Of a stretch of 64,000 nucleotides of DNA, positions 1 to 7,887 are shown piece after piece. The notes below the pieces were generated by a model that had not been told where the DNA came from, ran no database searches, and was given only the letters and a program-made list of their open reading frames with translations. Each line of letters begins with the position of its first letter. Position 1 is the first letter of the stretch. The stretch comes from Rhodanobacter sp. ANJX3. Its GTDB lineage: Bacteria; Pseudomonadota; Gammaproteobacteria; Xanthomonadales; Rhodanobacteraceae. The DNA lies in the NCBI RefSeq assembly GCF_014200755.1, contig NZ_JACHCM010000002.1, forward strand, positions 1 through 64,000, written 5' to 3'. Made by a program: the position numbers and the translations under genes.

Positions 1-83
1 GGAAGAACTGCGAGCGCCAGCTCAACACTAGCCTACAGTTCATCCATTTGGCCTTCCTGGCCCTCCTACTCAGAAGATCGTAA
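1..83 (+). pseudogene. C-terminal end of an IS5-family-like transposase (window-truncated)
   Basis: Reading from base 3, 26 codons lead to a TAA at 81-83. The peptide starts KNCERQLNTSLQF and ends LLLRRS. The pattern (charged KNCER, hydrophobic LAF/LLL stretch, terminal RR) resembles the last residues of IS5/IS427-type DDE transposases. The rest of the gene lies left of the window, so I cannot tell whether the element is complete. The family call comes from recall of this C-terminal pattern only. Confidence 0.55.
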
Positions 84-95
84 ACAGGCTCTTAG
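81..95 (+). mobile_element. probable right end of the insertion sequence with TTAG target site
   Basis: Directly after the transposase stop comes AAACAGGCTC and then TTAG (92-95). On the other strand the end reads GAGCCTGTTTA, a plausible terminal inverted repeat. TTAG fits the YTAR target duplication of many IS5-family elements. The left end is outside the window, so neither the inverted repeat nor the duplication can be confirmed. The insertion lies about 20 bp past the stop of the neighbouring kinase and leaves it intact. Confidence 0.4.
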
Positions 96-111
96 CAAAC
101 CGGCGTCTGAA

Positions 112-1335
112 TCATCTTACCTGGACGATCGGCTCGCTCGACGGTTCGGTCGAAGCCTTCAACGGCAGGCTCAGAATGAAGTGAGTTCCCCTTCCCGGCA
201 CCGAGTGAATCTGCACCGAAACACCCAAGGCCTCTGCCGTACGTTTAGCGATCCACAAACCCAGGCCCAATCCCTCCGATTGCGCATCGCCCTGCCTGAA
301 CGCCTCGAACAAGGTATTGACCGATTCGCTGGCCATGCCGATACCCGTGTCGATGATATGCAGCGCCACGTGGTCGGCATGACGACGGCAGCCCACCACA
401 ACGCGTCCGCCGGCCTCGGTATATTTCACCGCATTGGCAACCAGGTTGCCGATAAGCGTTTCCAGTTGAACGGCATCGCTGTGGACATGCAGACGCGTTC
501 GCAAAACGCTCAGGCGAATATCTTTACGCTCTGCCAGCGGCAAAAAATTGGCGTGGATAAATTCGAGCACATCGCCCAGATCGGTGTCGTCCAATTCCGC
601 CAGGGTGAATGACGCATGCCCGCTGGCTGCTATCAACATGCGATTGAAGCCCTTCTTAATAGTTTCCAGACCGCCGTTGGCCAGCGTCAGCCGCTTGAGC
701 TGATGCGGCGCGGCCTCCTGCAGCAGACTCTGCACCGACAGTGACGCCACGAACAGCGGCTGGCGCAAATCGTGCGCCGCGCTGGCCAGCATGCGTGCCC
801 GGTAATCGCTGGTTTTCTCGCTGAGCCTGAGCATCCTGCGCAACTCCAGATGCATCATCACCTGACGCGCGAGCATTCGCAGCATGTCGATTTGCTCTTG
901 CGTAAGGCTGCGGCTTACCGTGTCGAGCACGCACATGGTACCGAGCGTCACGCCGTCGGCGGTAGTGATCGGAGCGCCGGCATAAAATTTCAGATCGGGG
1001 TCGCCGGTATAAAGCGGATTACCGCCGAAGCGCCGATCGGCGCTGGTGTCGGCAATGACCAGCACATCGTTTTCCAACACCACGTGCGCGCAGATCGACG
1101 CGCTGATCGGCGTTTGCGATTTGCCCAATCCGATCTCGGACTTGAACCATTGGCGCTCGGCGTCGATCAACGTGATCGAGGCGATCGGCGTACGGCAGAT
1201 CGTCGATGCCATCCGGGTGATGTCGTCGAAGACGGATTCGCGCTGCGTATCCAGAATCTCGTAGGAATACAGCGTCGCCAGCCGATGCGCGTGGCGCAGC
1301 GGAGTCAAATCAGGTGATAGATTCTGTTTCAACAA
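112..1335 (-). CDS. GAF-domain sensor histidine kinase (orphan)
   Basis: A soluble two-component kinase of about 407 aa. Counting from the upstream TTG at 1344, a GAF sensor domain spans about 25-160 and includes the SASICAHVV stretch typical of this family. Next is a HisKA box, AAHDLRQPL, with phospho-acceptor His191. The HATPase_c domain has an N-box (GNLVANAVKY, about 299-308), DTGIG (332-336) and a G-box (EGLGLGLW, 357-364). There is no signal peptide or membrane segment, so it senses a cytoplasmic cue. No ATG lies near the N-terminus. I place the start at TTG 1335 because AAGGA sits 10 nt upstream; TTG 1344 is nearly on top of that site. No response regulator is adjacent, so its partner is unknown. 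Confidence 0.85.
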   Translation of the reverse strand: MLKQNLSPDLTPLRHAHRLATLYSYEILDTQRESVFDDITRMASTICRTPIASITLIDAERQWFKSEIGLGKSQTPISASICAHVVLENDVLVIADTSADRRFGGNPLYTGDPDLKFYAGAPITTADGVTLGTMCVLDTVSRSLTQEQIDMLRMLARQVMMHLELRRMLRLSEKTSDYRARMLASAAHDLRQPLFVASLSVQSLLQEAAPHQLKRLTLANGGLETIKKGFNRMLIAASGHASFTLAELDDTDLGDVLEFIHANFLPLAERKDIRLSVLRTRLHVHSDAVQLETLIGNLVANAVKYTEAGGRVVVGCRRHADHVALHIIDTGIGMASESVNTLFEAFRQGDAQSEGLGLGLWIAKRTAEALGVSVQIHSVPGRGTHFILSLPLKASTEPSSEPIVQVR

Positions 1336-1344
1336 GATCGTCAA

Positions 1345-1770
1345 ATCCTTGTGAAAAATTTTAGCTACGAGACCCGACTAAAAAGGTCTGGCTGTTCCTC
1401 GCCGACCGACCAAACGTTCCAGCTCCCTGATCATAGCCAAAGAGCGCCCGGCGCAATACGGTTTTCTTCGCGCTCCGACTTGCGAAATACGGCACGGTGG
1501 CGACATCGCGCCCATGGATGCAAGCCGTGCGGTAACTGCGGTGTTTTTGCGTATCTTCGTGACTACTGGCCAAGCCGGAATCGGATCAGCGGAGGCGCCG
1601 TCGACTGAACCATTTTCGACTTTCTTGCCGGCGGCGGCGATAGGGAGGAACGCATTCGCGCGTCCGGCTGGACCACGCCAACACTCGACCATCCGCAAGC
1701 TGGCCGCAGGAAAAGCCCGGCAACGCCGCGCTTTTCCTAGCTCGCGTTTCACGGTACGCGTCGATGCCTG
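1345..1770. other. intergenic, no convincing gene
   Basis: Short ORFs occur on both strands here, but none has a ribosome-binding site or a recognisable domain, and their compositions are rich in Arg, Pro and Ala. It may be decayed sequence. It should also hold the promoters of the minus-strand kinase. Confidence 0.5.
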
Positions 1771-3267
1771 TTACGCCATCGGCGGCCTACGCTCGCCCCA
1801 CGGCTGCGCTTGCTCCAACTGAGCGGCGAGTCGCAGCAGCATCGCTTCGTCGCCGAAGCGCGCGACAAACTGCACGCCGTACGGCAGCTCGACGCCGCCC
1901 TCTTCCGCTGGCGCCCAGTGCAGCGGCACCGACATGCTCGGCGTGCCGGTGAGGTTGGACAGCTGAGTAAAAGGCACGCGCTGCAGGCTCGTCGCCACCA
2001 GCTGATCGACCATGCCGCTTTTGAAAAGCAGCTTTCCCGCACCGAGCGCCAGCACCACCTTCGCCGCCACCTGCTGTAACGGCGGTGTGGCCAGTTCGCC
2101 GATGCGGTTAGGCGGCTGCGCAGCGGTCGGCGTGAGGTAAAGATCGTAGGTCTGATGGAAGCGACCGAGCGCGCGAGCATAGTCGTTCCAGCGGCTGCGC
2201 TGATCGACGTACTCGCCGGTGCCGAGCGTGCGGCCCAACAACGCAAGCACGCGCGTCTCCAGTTCGAACGCCTCATCGCTCGCACCGGTCAGCCGCTTCG
2301 CCTGCGCGATATTCGCCGCGGCCTGACCGAAGTACAGAGTGATGAAGCTGCGCGCCAGCGCGTGGCCATCGACCTCGGGCTGAGCCGGTTCCACCATGTG
2401 ACCAAGATCGGTCAATAGCTTCACCGTGCGCATCACCGCCTGCACATATTCGGGATGCACCGGCGTGCCCAGAGGCGACGTCACGCTGTAGCCGATGCGC
2501 AGCGTTCCGCTCGGCCGCTGCATCTCTTCGGCATAGGTACGCTCGGGCGGCGCGATCGCGAACGGTGCGCCCGCTTCGATACCGGCAATCGCATCGAGCA
2601 GCCGCGCCGAGTCGCGCACGCTGCGCGTCAGTGCGTGTTGACTCGATGCACCGTCCCAGAACTCGCCGTGGGTCGGCCCGCTCGGCACACGACCGCGCGA
2701 TGGCCGCAATCCGAACAAGCCACAGTACGAGGCCGGAATGCGGATCGAACCGCCGCCATCCGACGCACCCGCCGCCGGCACGATACCTGCCGCGACCGCC
2801 GCAGCGCTGCCGCCGGACGAACCGCCCGGCGTGCGCTGAAGATCCCACGGATTGCGCGTGGGCTGATCCCAGATCTGCGGTGCCGTCTCGCCCTTGAACG
2901 CAAACTCCGGCGTCGCCGTCTTGCCGAAGATCACCAGCCCGACATCGAGAAAACGCTTCACGATCTCGGCGTGCTGCGTCGGCGTCCAGTGCCGCAGCGC
3001 CCTACTCCCGGCCGTGGTCGGCACGCCGGCATAATCCTGAGCAATATCCTTCAGCAGAAACGGCACGCCCGCGAACGGACCGTGCAATGGCAGCTTCGCG
3101 CGCTCGCGTGCCAGCGCTTCCATCGGAATGCAGATGGCCGCCAGCTTCGGATCGACCTCGGCGGCGCGTGCCAAGGCCGCCTCCAGCACCTCGGCCGTCG
3201 ACACATCCCCGCGGGCAATCAGCGCGGCGAGACCCGTAGCATCGTAATCGCGGTATTCATTGAACAT
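1771..3267 (-). CDS. amidase signature family hydrolase
   Basis: A 498-aa amidase signature enzyme that hydrolyses a carboxamide; the substrate cannot be told from sequence. The Ser-cisSer-Lys triad is visible: Lys73 in PFLLKD, the GGSSGGS loop at 148-154 with the cis-Ser, and the nucleophile Ser174 in [10 protein letters not shown]. Length matches the family. The start is ATG 3267, because GGAAGGA lies 6-7 nt upstream; an ATG at 3282 would sit in front of that site. There is no signal peptide, so it is cytoplasmic. It is not GatA, since it has no gatB/gatC neighbours and the C-terminal half is typical of catabolic amidases. It is transcribed alone. Confidence 0.9.
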   Translation of the reverse strand: MFNEYRDYDATGLAALIARGDVSTAEVLEAALARAAEVDPKLAAICIPMEALARERAKLPLHGPFAGVPFLLKDIAQDYAGVPTTAGSRALRHWTPTQHAEIVKRFLDVGLVIFGKTATPEFAFKGETAPQIWDQPTRNPWDLQRTPGGSSGGSAAAVAAGIVPAAGASDGGGSIRIPASYCGLFGLRPSRGRVPSGPTHGEFWDGASSQHALTRSVRDSARLLDAIAGIEAGAPFAIAPPERTYAEEMQRPSGTLRIGYSVTSPLGTPVHPEYVQAVMRTVKLLTDLGHMVEPAQPEVDGHALARSFITLYFGQAAANIAQAKRLTGASDEAFELETRVLALLGRTLGTGEYVDQRSRWNDYARALGRFHQTYDLYLTPTAAQPPNRIGELATPPLQQVAAKVVLALGAGKLLFKSGMVDQLVATSLQRVPFTQLSNLTGTPSMSVPLHWAPAEEGGVELPYGVQFVARFGDEAMLLRLAAQLEQAQPWGERRPPMA

Positions 3268-3474
3268 GCGCAGTCCTTCCATCCCCGGTGAGGTCGCGTG
3301 CCGCCTGATTTCGCCGATGCTCCATCGTGCGACCGCGGTTGTATATCAATTCGCTACGGACCGCACATCCCTCGGATCAACACGACCGGACCGCATCCCG
3401 CTCCACTGACGAAGGCCTGAGGATAACCGCTGCTGCTTACAGAGAGGTCGGTGGCATCGTGCCGCACATAAAAA
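3268..3474. other. intergenic region upstream of the amidase
   Basis: About 200 bp between the amidase start and the terminator of the DUF6496 pair. It contains only short overlapping ORFs with no domain or ribosome-binding site. It must carry the amidase promoter, but no strong sigma-70 match stands out. Confidence 0.4.
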
Positions 3475-3493
3475 CACCCCGTCGCGCGGGGTG
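3475..3493 (-). terminator. intrinsic terminator of the proline-rich gene
   Basis: Inverted repeat CACCCCG / CGGGGTG with a 5-nt loop. In the minus-strand transcript it is followed by a T-run (AAAA at 3471-3474 on the + strand). It lies about 90 bp past the stop of the proline-rich gene. Confidence 0.7.
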
Positions 3494-3579
3494 CTTGCTG
3501 AAATCGCAGCTGCCAACTCGTAGCAGGGGCCGCCTTTTCTATACGCCGCCAGCGATATGAACATGGCGGATCACATTCT

Positions 3580-3834
3580 TCACGACGTCGCGTCGCCGGT
3601 CTTGCCGGGGATCGGCGGATCGCTGATCGGCCGATCCGGTTCCACGTCAGGCGTAATCGCAGGAGCCTTTTGCGGATCGCTGGGTTCAGGCGTGGTCGGT
3701 GGCGGCGAATGCGGGTGCGGTGTGGGCGGCTCTTCCTTCGGCGGCGGAAAGTCGGGGCCGTTTGGATCGGCAGGTGGGTCGATCGGCTCCGGGTGGCGGG
3801 GGATCGGAATATCTCCGGGTTGCTGCTGGGTCAC
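3580..3834 (-). CDS. proline-rich small protein of unknown function
   Basis: An 84-aa protein made almost wholly of Pro, Asp, Glu and Thr, with runs such as PPPKEEPPTPHPH. It has no signal peptide, membrane segment or known fold and is probably disordered. It lies 39 bp downstream of the DUF6496 gene on the same strand and shares its terminator, so the two are probably co-transcribed. The opposite strand is also open (a Gly/Ala-rich frame), but that frame spans both minus genes and looks like their shadow. Function unknown. Confidence 0.6.
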   Translation of the reverse strand: MTQQQPGDIPIPRHPEPIDPPADPNGPDFPPPKEEPPTPHPHSPPPTTPEPSDPQKAPAITPDVEPDRPISDPPIPGKTGDATS

Positions 3835-3873
3835 TGGTTTACTCCTCGGCCGAAACGTCGGCCGGATGATCGG

Positions 3874-4362
3874 TCAGTCGGCTTGCTTGCGCGTGCGCGC
3901 CGCTTTCTTGGCGGCGGCAGATCGCCCGGCCGCGCCCTTGGTCTTCACCGCTTTCTTGGCCGCGGCCGAACGGGATGCGGCCGTGCGCTTGGCGCTGGCC
4001 TTCTTGGTCTGCGCGGACAGCGCCTGGGTCGATACCGCGCTATGGCCTTCCTTTTTCAGCGCCTTGGTGGTCGCCTTGGAGCGTGTGGCCGAAGGCTTGT
4101 GTGGATGCGCGGCAGCCTTCGTATCCTGCGCGGCTTTTTTCTTCACCGTCTTGCTGGCGGTTTTCGATACCGGCGCCTTGATGCCGTCGCGCCGCGCCTC
4201 GGAGAGACCGATCGCAATCGCCTGCTTGGTCGACCGCGCGCCATGCTTGCCCTTGCGGATATCCTCGATCATCTCACGCACATACTCCCCCGCCTGCGTG
4301 CTGGCGGACTTGCCCTCGCGCTTGTCCTTCTTCGCGGCAGCGCGCGCTTTCTCAACAGCCAT
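3874..4362 (-). CDS. DUF6496 domain protein with histone H1-like tail
   Basis: A 162-aa very basic protein. Residues about 15-62 form a conserved DUF6496-type block (EYVREMIEDIRKGKHGAR followed by TKQAIAIGLSEARR). The rest is an Ala/Lys/Ser repeat tail (SAAAKKA units, KKKAAQ) like eukaryotic H1 or the bacterial HctB/AlgP type. This suggests a DNA- or RNA-binding nucleoid protein, as inferred from composition. It heads a two-gene unit with the proline-rich protein. The start is the first ATG of the conserved block. Confidence 0.75.
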   Translation of the reverse strand: MAVEKARAAAKKDKREGKSASTQAGEYVREMIEDIRKGKHGARSTKQAIAIGLSEARRDGIKAPVSKTASKTVKKKAAQDTKAAAHPHKPSATRSKATTKALKKEGHSAVSTQALSAQTKKASAKRTAASRSAAAKKAVKTKGAAGRSAAAKKAARTRKQAD

Positions 4363-4646
4363 GGCGATGCTCCTGCGTATGACGTCGACTAACGACAGTG
4401 TGACGATTTAGCGCGTGGGGCTGTGGATGTCGTGTCAATCATCGGATCGGACCGTCACGGCGCCACATTTATTGCGCTGTTCAGATGCCCACATCAACAG
4501 CCAAATGCGACTGGGTCGCCGCGAGAGATCAATTACATGGACGAGCTTCCTTTGCGGCGTTCAATTGTCTTATATGCATCGGGCCATTGGCGTTATGCGC
4601 CAAGCAAAGTAAGCTCACGGCAACATCTTCGCCGATGATAGTTACC
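4363..4646. other. intergenic boundary before the MazG/helicase cassette
   Basis: About 280 bp between the divergent DUF6496 and MazG genes. Several short frames are open, but none has a domain. No tRNA, direct repeat or integrase marks the left edge of the low-GC cassette. Confidence 0.4.
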
Positions 4647-4997
4647 ATGCGGACAGAGATTCAGGAACTACAGGCCTCACTCCGAGATTTCGCCACCGAG
4701 AGGGATTGGGGACAGTTCCATTCGCCGAAAAACTTAGCGGCGGCGTTGTCGGTGGAAGCCGCAGAACTACTCGAGCACTTCCAATGGCTCACGGAAGAAC
4801 AAAGCCGGAATATTTCCGAAGAAAAGCGCGGTCCAGTGGCCGAAGAAATTGCAGATGTTTTGCTATACCTGCTCCAGCTGGCTGACAAACTCGGTATCGA
4901 CCCTGCAGATGCTGCACGAAAGAAGATGGTGCTCAACGCGGTTAAATATCCGGTTAGCAGAGCCAGGGGAACGATGAAGAAATACTCGGAACTTTGA
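4647..4997 (+). CDS. MazG-like nucleotide pyrophosphohydrolase (RS21-C6/iMazG type)
   Basis: A 116-aa all-alpha NTP pyrophosphohydrolase that would hydrolyse a (d)NTP to the monophosphate and PPi. The Mg-binding signature is complete: E37xxE40 and E67xxD70, with the family's RDWGQFHSPKNL and KYPV-x3-RG stretches. The short single-domain form is like dCTPase/RS21-C6 rather than housekeeping MazG. An in-frame ATG at 4635 would add four residues; I use 4647 because homologues start about ten residues before the LRDF motif. No clear Shine-Dalgarno is seen at either. The stop is only 25 nt before the helicase gene, so the two form an operon. The pairing suggests nucleotide-pool control coupled to a nucleic-acid enzyme, as in phage defence. 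That role is inference. Confidence 0.85.
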   Translation: MRTEIQELQASLRDFATERDWGQFHSPKNLAAALSVEAAELLEHFQWLTEEQSRNISEEKRGPVAEEIADVLLYLLQLADKLGIDPADAARKKMVLNAVKYPVSRARGTMKKYSEL

Positions 4998-5022
4998 TGA
5001 AACTTCCCTGGGGAAGCAGAGC

Positions 5023-6894
5023 GTGATCGTTTATCAGGCAACCAAGAAAAAATTCCTGGACGATCACGACAATCGAGACATTGAAAGTGTTATCTCGGCA
5101 AAGTACTTGCAGCGCACGGGTCGCTATGCGCCGGAGGCGGAATTCCGATCATGGAAGAACTCTTTGGGCGAAATGGCCAAAGTTCTTCGTGACGTCGATA
5201 TTCCAGACGATATCGGCGTCGGCGTCGAATATGGAATACCACAGACATCCAAACGTATCGATTTCATTCTTTCAGGCAGGACGGACACTGGTCCCAATCT
5301 GATCATTGTCGAACTTAAACAATGGTCCGAAGCCAAGCTAACCGAAAAAGATGGCTTGATTATCGCTCGCCGTGGCGGTTCGTCAGGTGAACGAGAAGGA
5401 GCACATCCATGCTATCAAGCATGGTCATACGCCGCACTTTTGCAAGGTTTCAATGAAGCAGTTTATGAGCGAAGCGTCACTTTAAGCCCGTGTGCCTATC
5501 TCCATAACTATGTACATGACGGTGTAATCGACCACCCTGCCTACTATGGGATCTACATCCGAAAGGCTCCGCTATTCCTAAAAGGCGAAATCGAACGCCA
5601 ACGCCTTCGGAATTTCATCAAGCAGCACGTCAAATATGGCGACAACGCCGAACTGATATATGAAATTGAGAATGGACGAATTCGTCCTTCCAGGATGCTG
5701 GTCGATAGCCTTGTCGGGATGATGAAAGGCAATCAAGAATTCGTTCTTATCGATGATCAGAAAGTTGTTTTCGAAAACGCCATTGCGCTCGCTATAAAGG
5801 GTTCTGAACAAAAGAAACAGGTCGCCATCATTCGTGGAGGACCCGGCACAGGTAAGTCAGTTATTGCGATCAACTTGCTCGCCCACCTCTCAAAGCTGGG
5901 TTTGGTTACAAAATACGTATCCAAGAATGCAGCGCCTCGTGCGGTTTTCAAAGCAAAGCTTACGGGCACCTTCAAGCAAACAGCGATCGGCAATCTTTTC
6001 TCGGGATCAGGCGCATTTTTTGAAACAGAGGCCAATGCGTTCGATACTTTGATCGTCGATGAGGCTCATCGTCTCAACGAGAAGTCGGGCCTCTATGGAA
6101 ACCTTGGCGAGAATCAAATCAAGGAAATTATCCATAGCAGTAAAAGTGCAATCTTCTTCGTCGATGACGATCAGATAGTGACTTTGTCGGACATAGGCCA
6201 TGCGTCAGAACTGACTAAGTGGGCCACTTCGGCTGGAGCGCAGGTCACTCATCTCGAATTGGCATCCCAGTTTCGTTGCGGAGGGTCGGACGGCTACACG
6301 GCTTGGCTGGATAACACGCTCGGAATACGAGAAACAGCCAACACGGTACTGGACACGAACGAATTCGACTTTCGCGTCATAGACTCCCCGAACGAACTGC
6401 ATGCATTAATCGCAGAGCGAAACACAGCCAATAACAAGTCTCGTGTCGTAGCTGGTTACTGCTGGGACTGGGTTAGCAAAAAGAACCCAGACCAATACGA
6501 CATCGTGATCCCAGAGCACAACTATGCCAAACGTTGGAATTTGGATAGAGACGGGAGCCTATGGATCATGGCAGCCAACTCCATTGATGAAGTTGGCTGC
6601 ATACACACTTGCCAAGGCCTCGAGCTAGATTACATCGGCGTGATCATCGGGACAGATTTAACCATACAAAATGGCGAGCTAATCACACACCCCGCGGCCA
6701 GATCATCTATGGATCGTTCGATACGCGGATGGAAATCCATGATGAAAACTGATCCCAAAGCGACTCGCCTAAGAGTAGATCGCATCATCAGAAATACCTA
6801 CAAGACATTGATGACGAGGGGCATGAAAGGATGCTACGTCTACAGCATCGATTCAGAAGTACGGAAATTTTTGATTGACCGAACGTGTCGTTAG
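5023..6894 (+). CDS. PD-(D/E)XK nuclease plus Schlafen-type (DUF2075) helicase protein
   Basis: A 623-aa two-part protein. The N-terminal part carries a nuclease-like core: Asp80 in KRIDF, then E97-L-K99 in the IVELKQW strand and a downstream Q-x3-Y (YQAWSY), the PD-(D/E)XK pattern. The C-terminal part is the DUF2075 / Schlafen group 3 helicase domain. It has Walker A GGPGTGKS (272-279), Walker B LIVDEAH (343-349), FFVDDDQ (378-384), an SQFRC motif, TCQGLELDYIGV and a terminal TRGMKGCYVY. All key residues look intact. The start is GTG 5023, preceded by GGGGAAG. The cassette is visibly AT-richer than its surroundings: 25 of 60 bases are G/C in 5041-5100, against 39 of 60 in 55141-55200. This suggests horizontal transfer. 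Its role is probably cleaving or remodelling foreign nucleic acid; this is unproven. Confidence 0.85.
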   Translation: MIVYQATKKKFLDDHDNRDIESVISAKYLQRTGRYAPEAEFRSWKNSLGEMAKVLRDVDIPDDIGVGVEYGIPQTSKRIDFILSGRTDTGPNLIIVELKQWSEAKLTEKDGLIIARRGGSSGEREGAHPCYQAWSYAALLQGFNEAVYERSVTLSPCAYLHNYVHDGVIDHPAYYGIYIRKAPLFLKGEIERQRLRNFIKQHVKYGDNAELIYEIENGRIRPSRMLVDSLVGMMKGNQEFVLIDDQKVVFENAIALAIKGSEQKKQVAIIRGGPGTGKSVIAINLLAHLSKLGLVTKYVSKNAAPRAVFKAKLTGTFKQTAIGNLFSGSGAFFETEANAFDTLIVDEAHRLNEKSGLYGNLGENQIKEIIHSSKSAIFFVDDDQIVTLSDIGHASELTKWATSAGAQVTHLELASQFRCGGSDGYTAWLDNTLGIRETANTVLDTNEFDFRVIDSPNELHALIAERNTANNKSRVVAGYCWDWVSKKNPDQYDIVIPEHNYAKRWNLDRDGSLWIMAANSIDEVGCIHTCQGLELDYIGVIIGTDLTIQNGELITHPAARSSMDRSIRGWKSMMKTDPKATRLRVDRIIRNTYKTLMTRGMKGCYVYSIDSEVRKFLIDRTCR

Positions 6895-7000
6895 TGAGCG
6901 GCTTGTGTTGCCCCCGTCCCGCAATGGCGCTGGTAAGCCTACATATTGATTATTCTGGTTTTCGGACAACGCGCACACTGGGGTAATAACGCAAAACTCC

Positions 7001-7756
7001 CTACATCGCCGGCTGCCCGTTCGACGCCGATACGCCGCCGTCCACCGCCACAATCGAGCCCGTCATGAAGCTGGCGTCGTTGCTGGCGAGGAAGGCGATC
7101 ACGGCGGCGACTTCTTCGGGTTCGCAGATACGGCCCAGCGCGATGCGTTCTTCGAACTTGGCGATAAGCGCCTTGTTGTCCAGCATGTCTTCGGTCATGC
7201 CGGTGCGGGTGAGGCTGGGGCAGACGGCGTTGACGCGCACGCCTTTTTTGCCGAGGTCCAGCGCCAGCGCGCGGGTGAGATTGACCACGCCACCTTTGGA
7301 CGCGTTGTACGGGCTCATGCCCCAGTCGCCGCCGGTGCCGGAGACGGACGCGGTGTTTACGATGCAACCTTTGGTCTTGATGAGATGCGGAATGGCCGCG
7401 CGGCTACCGAAGAAAACGCCGTCGAGATTGGTGCTGATGACCTTGTGCCAAGCCTCGTCGTCGATCTCGACCGGGTCGCCGGTTTCGGCGGTGCCCGCGT
7501 TGTTGACCAGCACGTCGAGCTGGCCGAATTTTTCCACCGTCTGCGCGATCGCGCGGCCGATGGCGGCGGAATCGGCCACGTCCACATCGAGCGCCAGCGT
7601 GCGTTCGGGCGGCAGTTCGCTGGCGATGTTGTCCGGCCTATGGTGACCGACCAGCACCACGTTGGCACCCTCCTGCGAAAACCGCCGCGCGGTCGCCGCG
7701 CCAATGCCGGAACGCGCACCGGTGACGAGTACGGTTTTGTTGGCGAATCGATGCAT
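7001..7756 (-). CDS. SDR family NAD(P)-dependent oxidoreductase
   Basis: A 251-aa classical short-chain dehydrogenase. The cofactor loop TGARSGIG is at 12-19, NNAG at 85-88, catalytic Ser about 137-139, and the Tyr150-x3-Lys154 pair in SPYNASK. The end follows the usual CPSLTRTGM lid and VDGGVSAS pattern. A GAGGG site lies ahead of ATG 7756. The substrate is unknown; many such enzymes reduce 3-oxo or sugar groups. It is monocistronic, downstream of hipBA on the same strand with a 130-bp gap. Confidence 0.9.
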   Translation of the reverse strand: MHRFANKTVLVTGARSGIGAATARRFSQEGANVVLVGHHRPDNIASELPPERTLALDVDVADSAAIGRAIAQTVEKFGQLDVLVNNAGTAETGDPVEIDDEAWHKVISTNLDGVFFGSRAAIPHLIKTKGCIVNTASVSGTGGDWGMSPYNASKGGVVNLTRALALDLGKKGVRVNAVCPSLTRTGMTEDMLDNKALIAKFEERIALGRICEPEEVAAVIAFLASNDASFMTGSIVAVDGGVSASNGQPAM

Positions 7757-7887
7757 GGTTGAGACCCTCTTTCGTTAGTCTGCACACGGGGTGTGCGCAG
7801 CGATGGATCGAGGGTGACGTCGCGCGGATGGATGGGGCGTACAGAGACGGTGGGCGGAGCGATCACGCGTGAGTTATGTCGCGTGGC

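Noticed and set aside
1378-1752. 124-aa minus frame ending with an IRELERLVGRR-like run
   Set aside because: It briefly recalls IS3 OrfA coiled-coil sequence, but the rest has no transposase features and no ribosome-binding site.
3557-4411. 284-aa Gly/Ala-rich plus-strand frame
   Set aside because: It runs exactly opposite two minus-strand genes, one with a conserved domain; its composition is the reverse-complement shadow of Pro- and Lys/Ala-rich codons.
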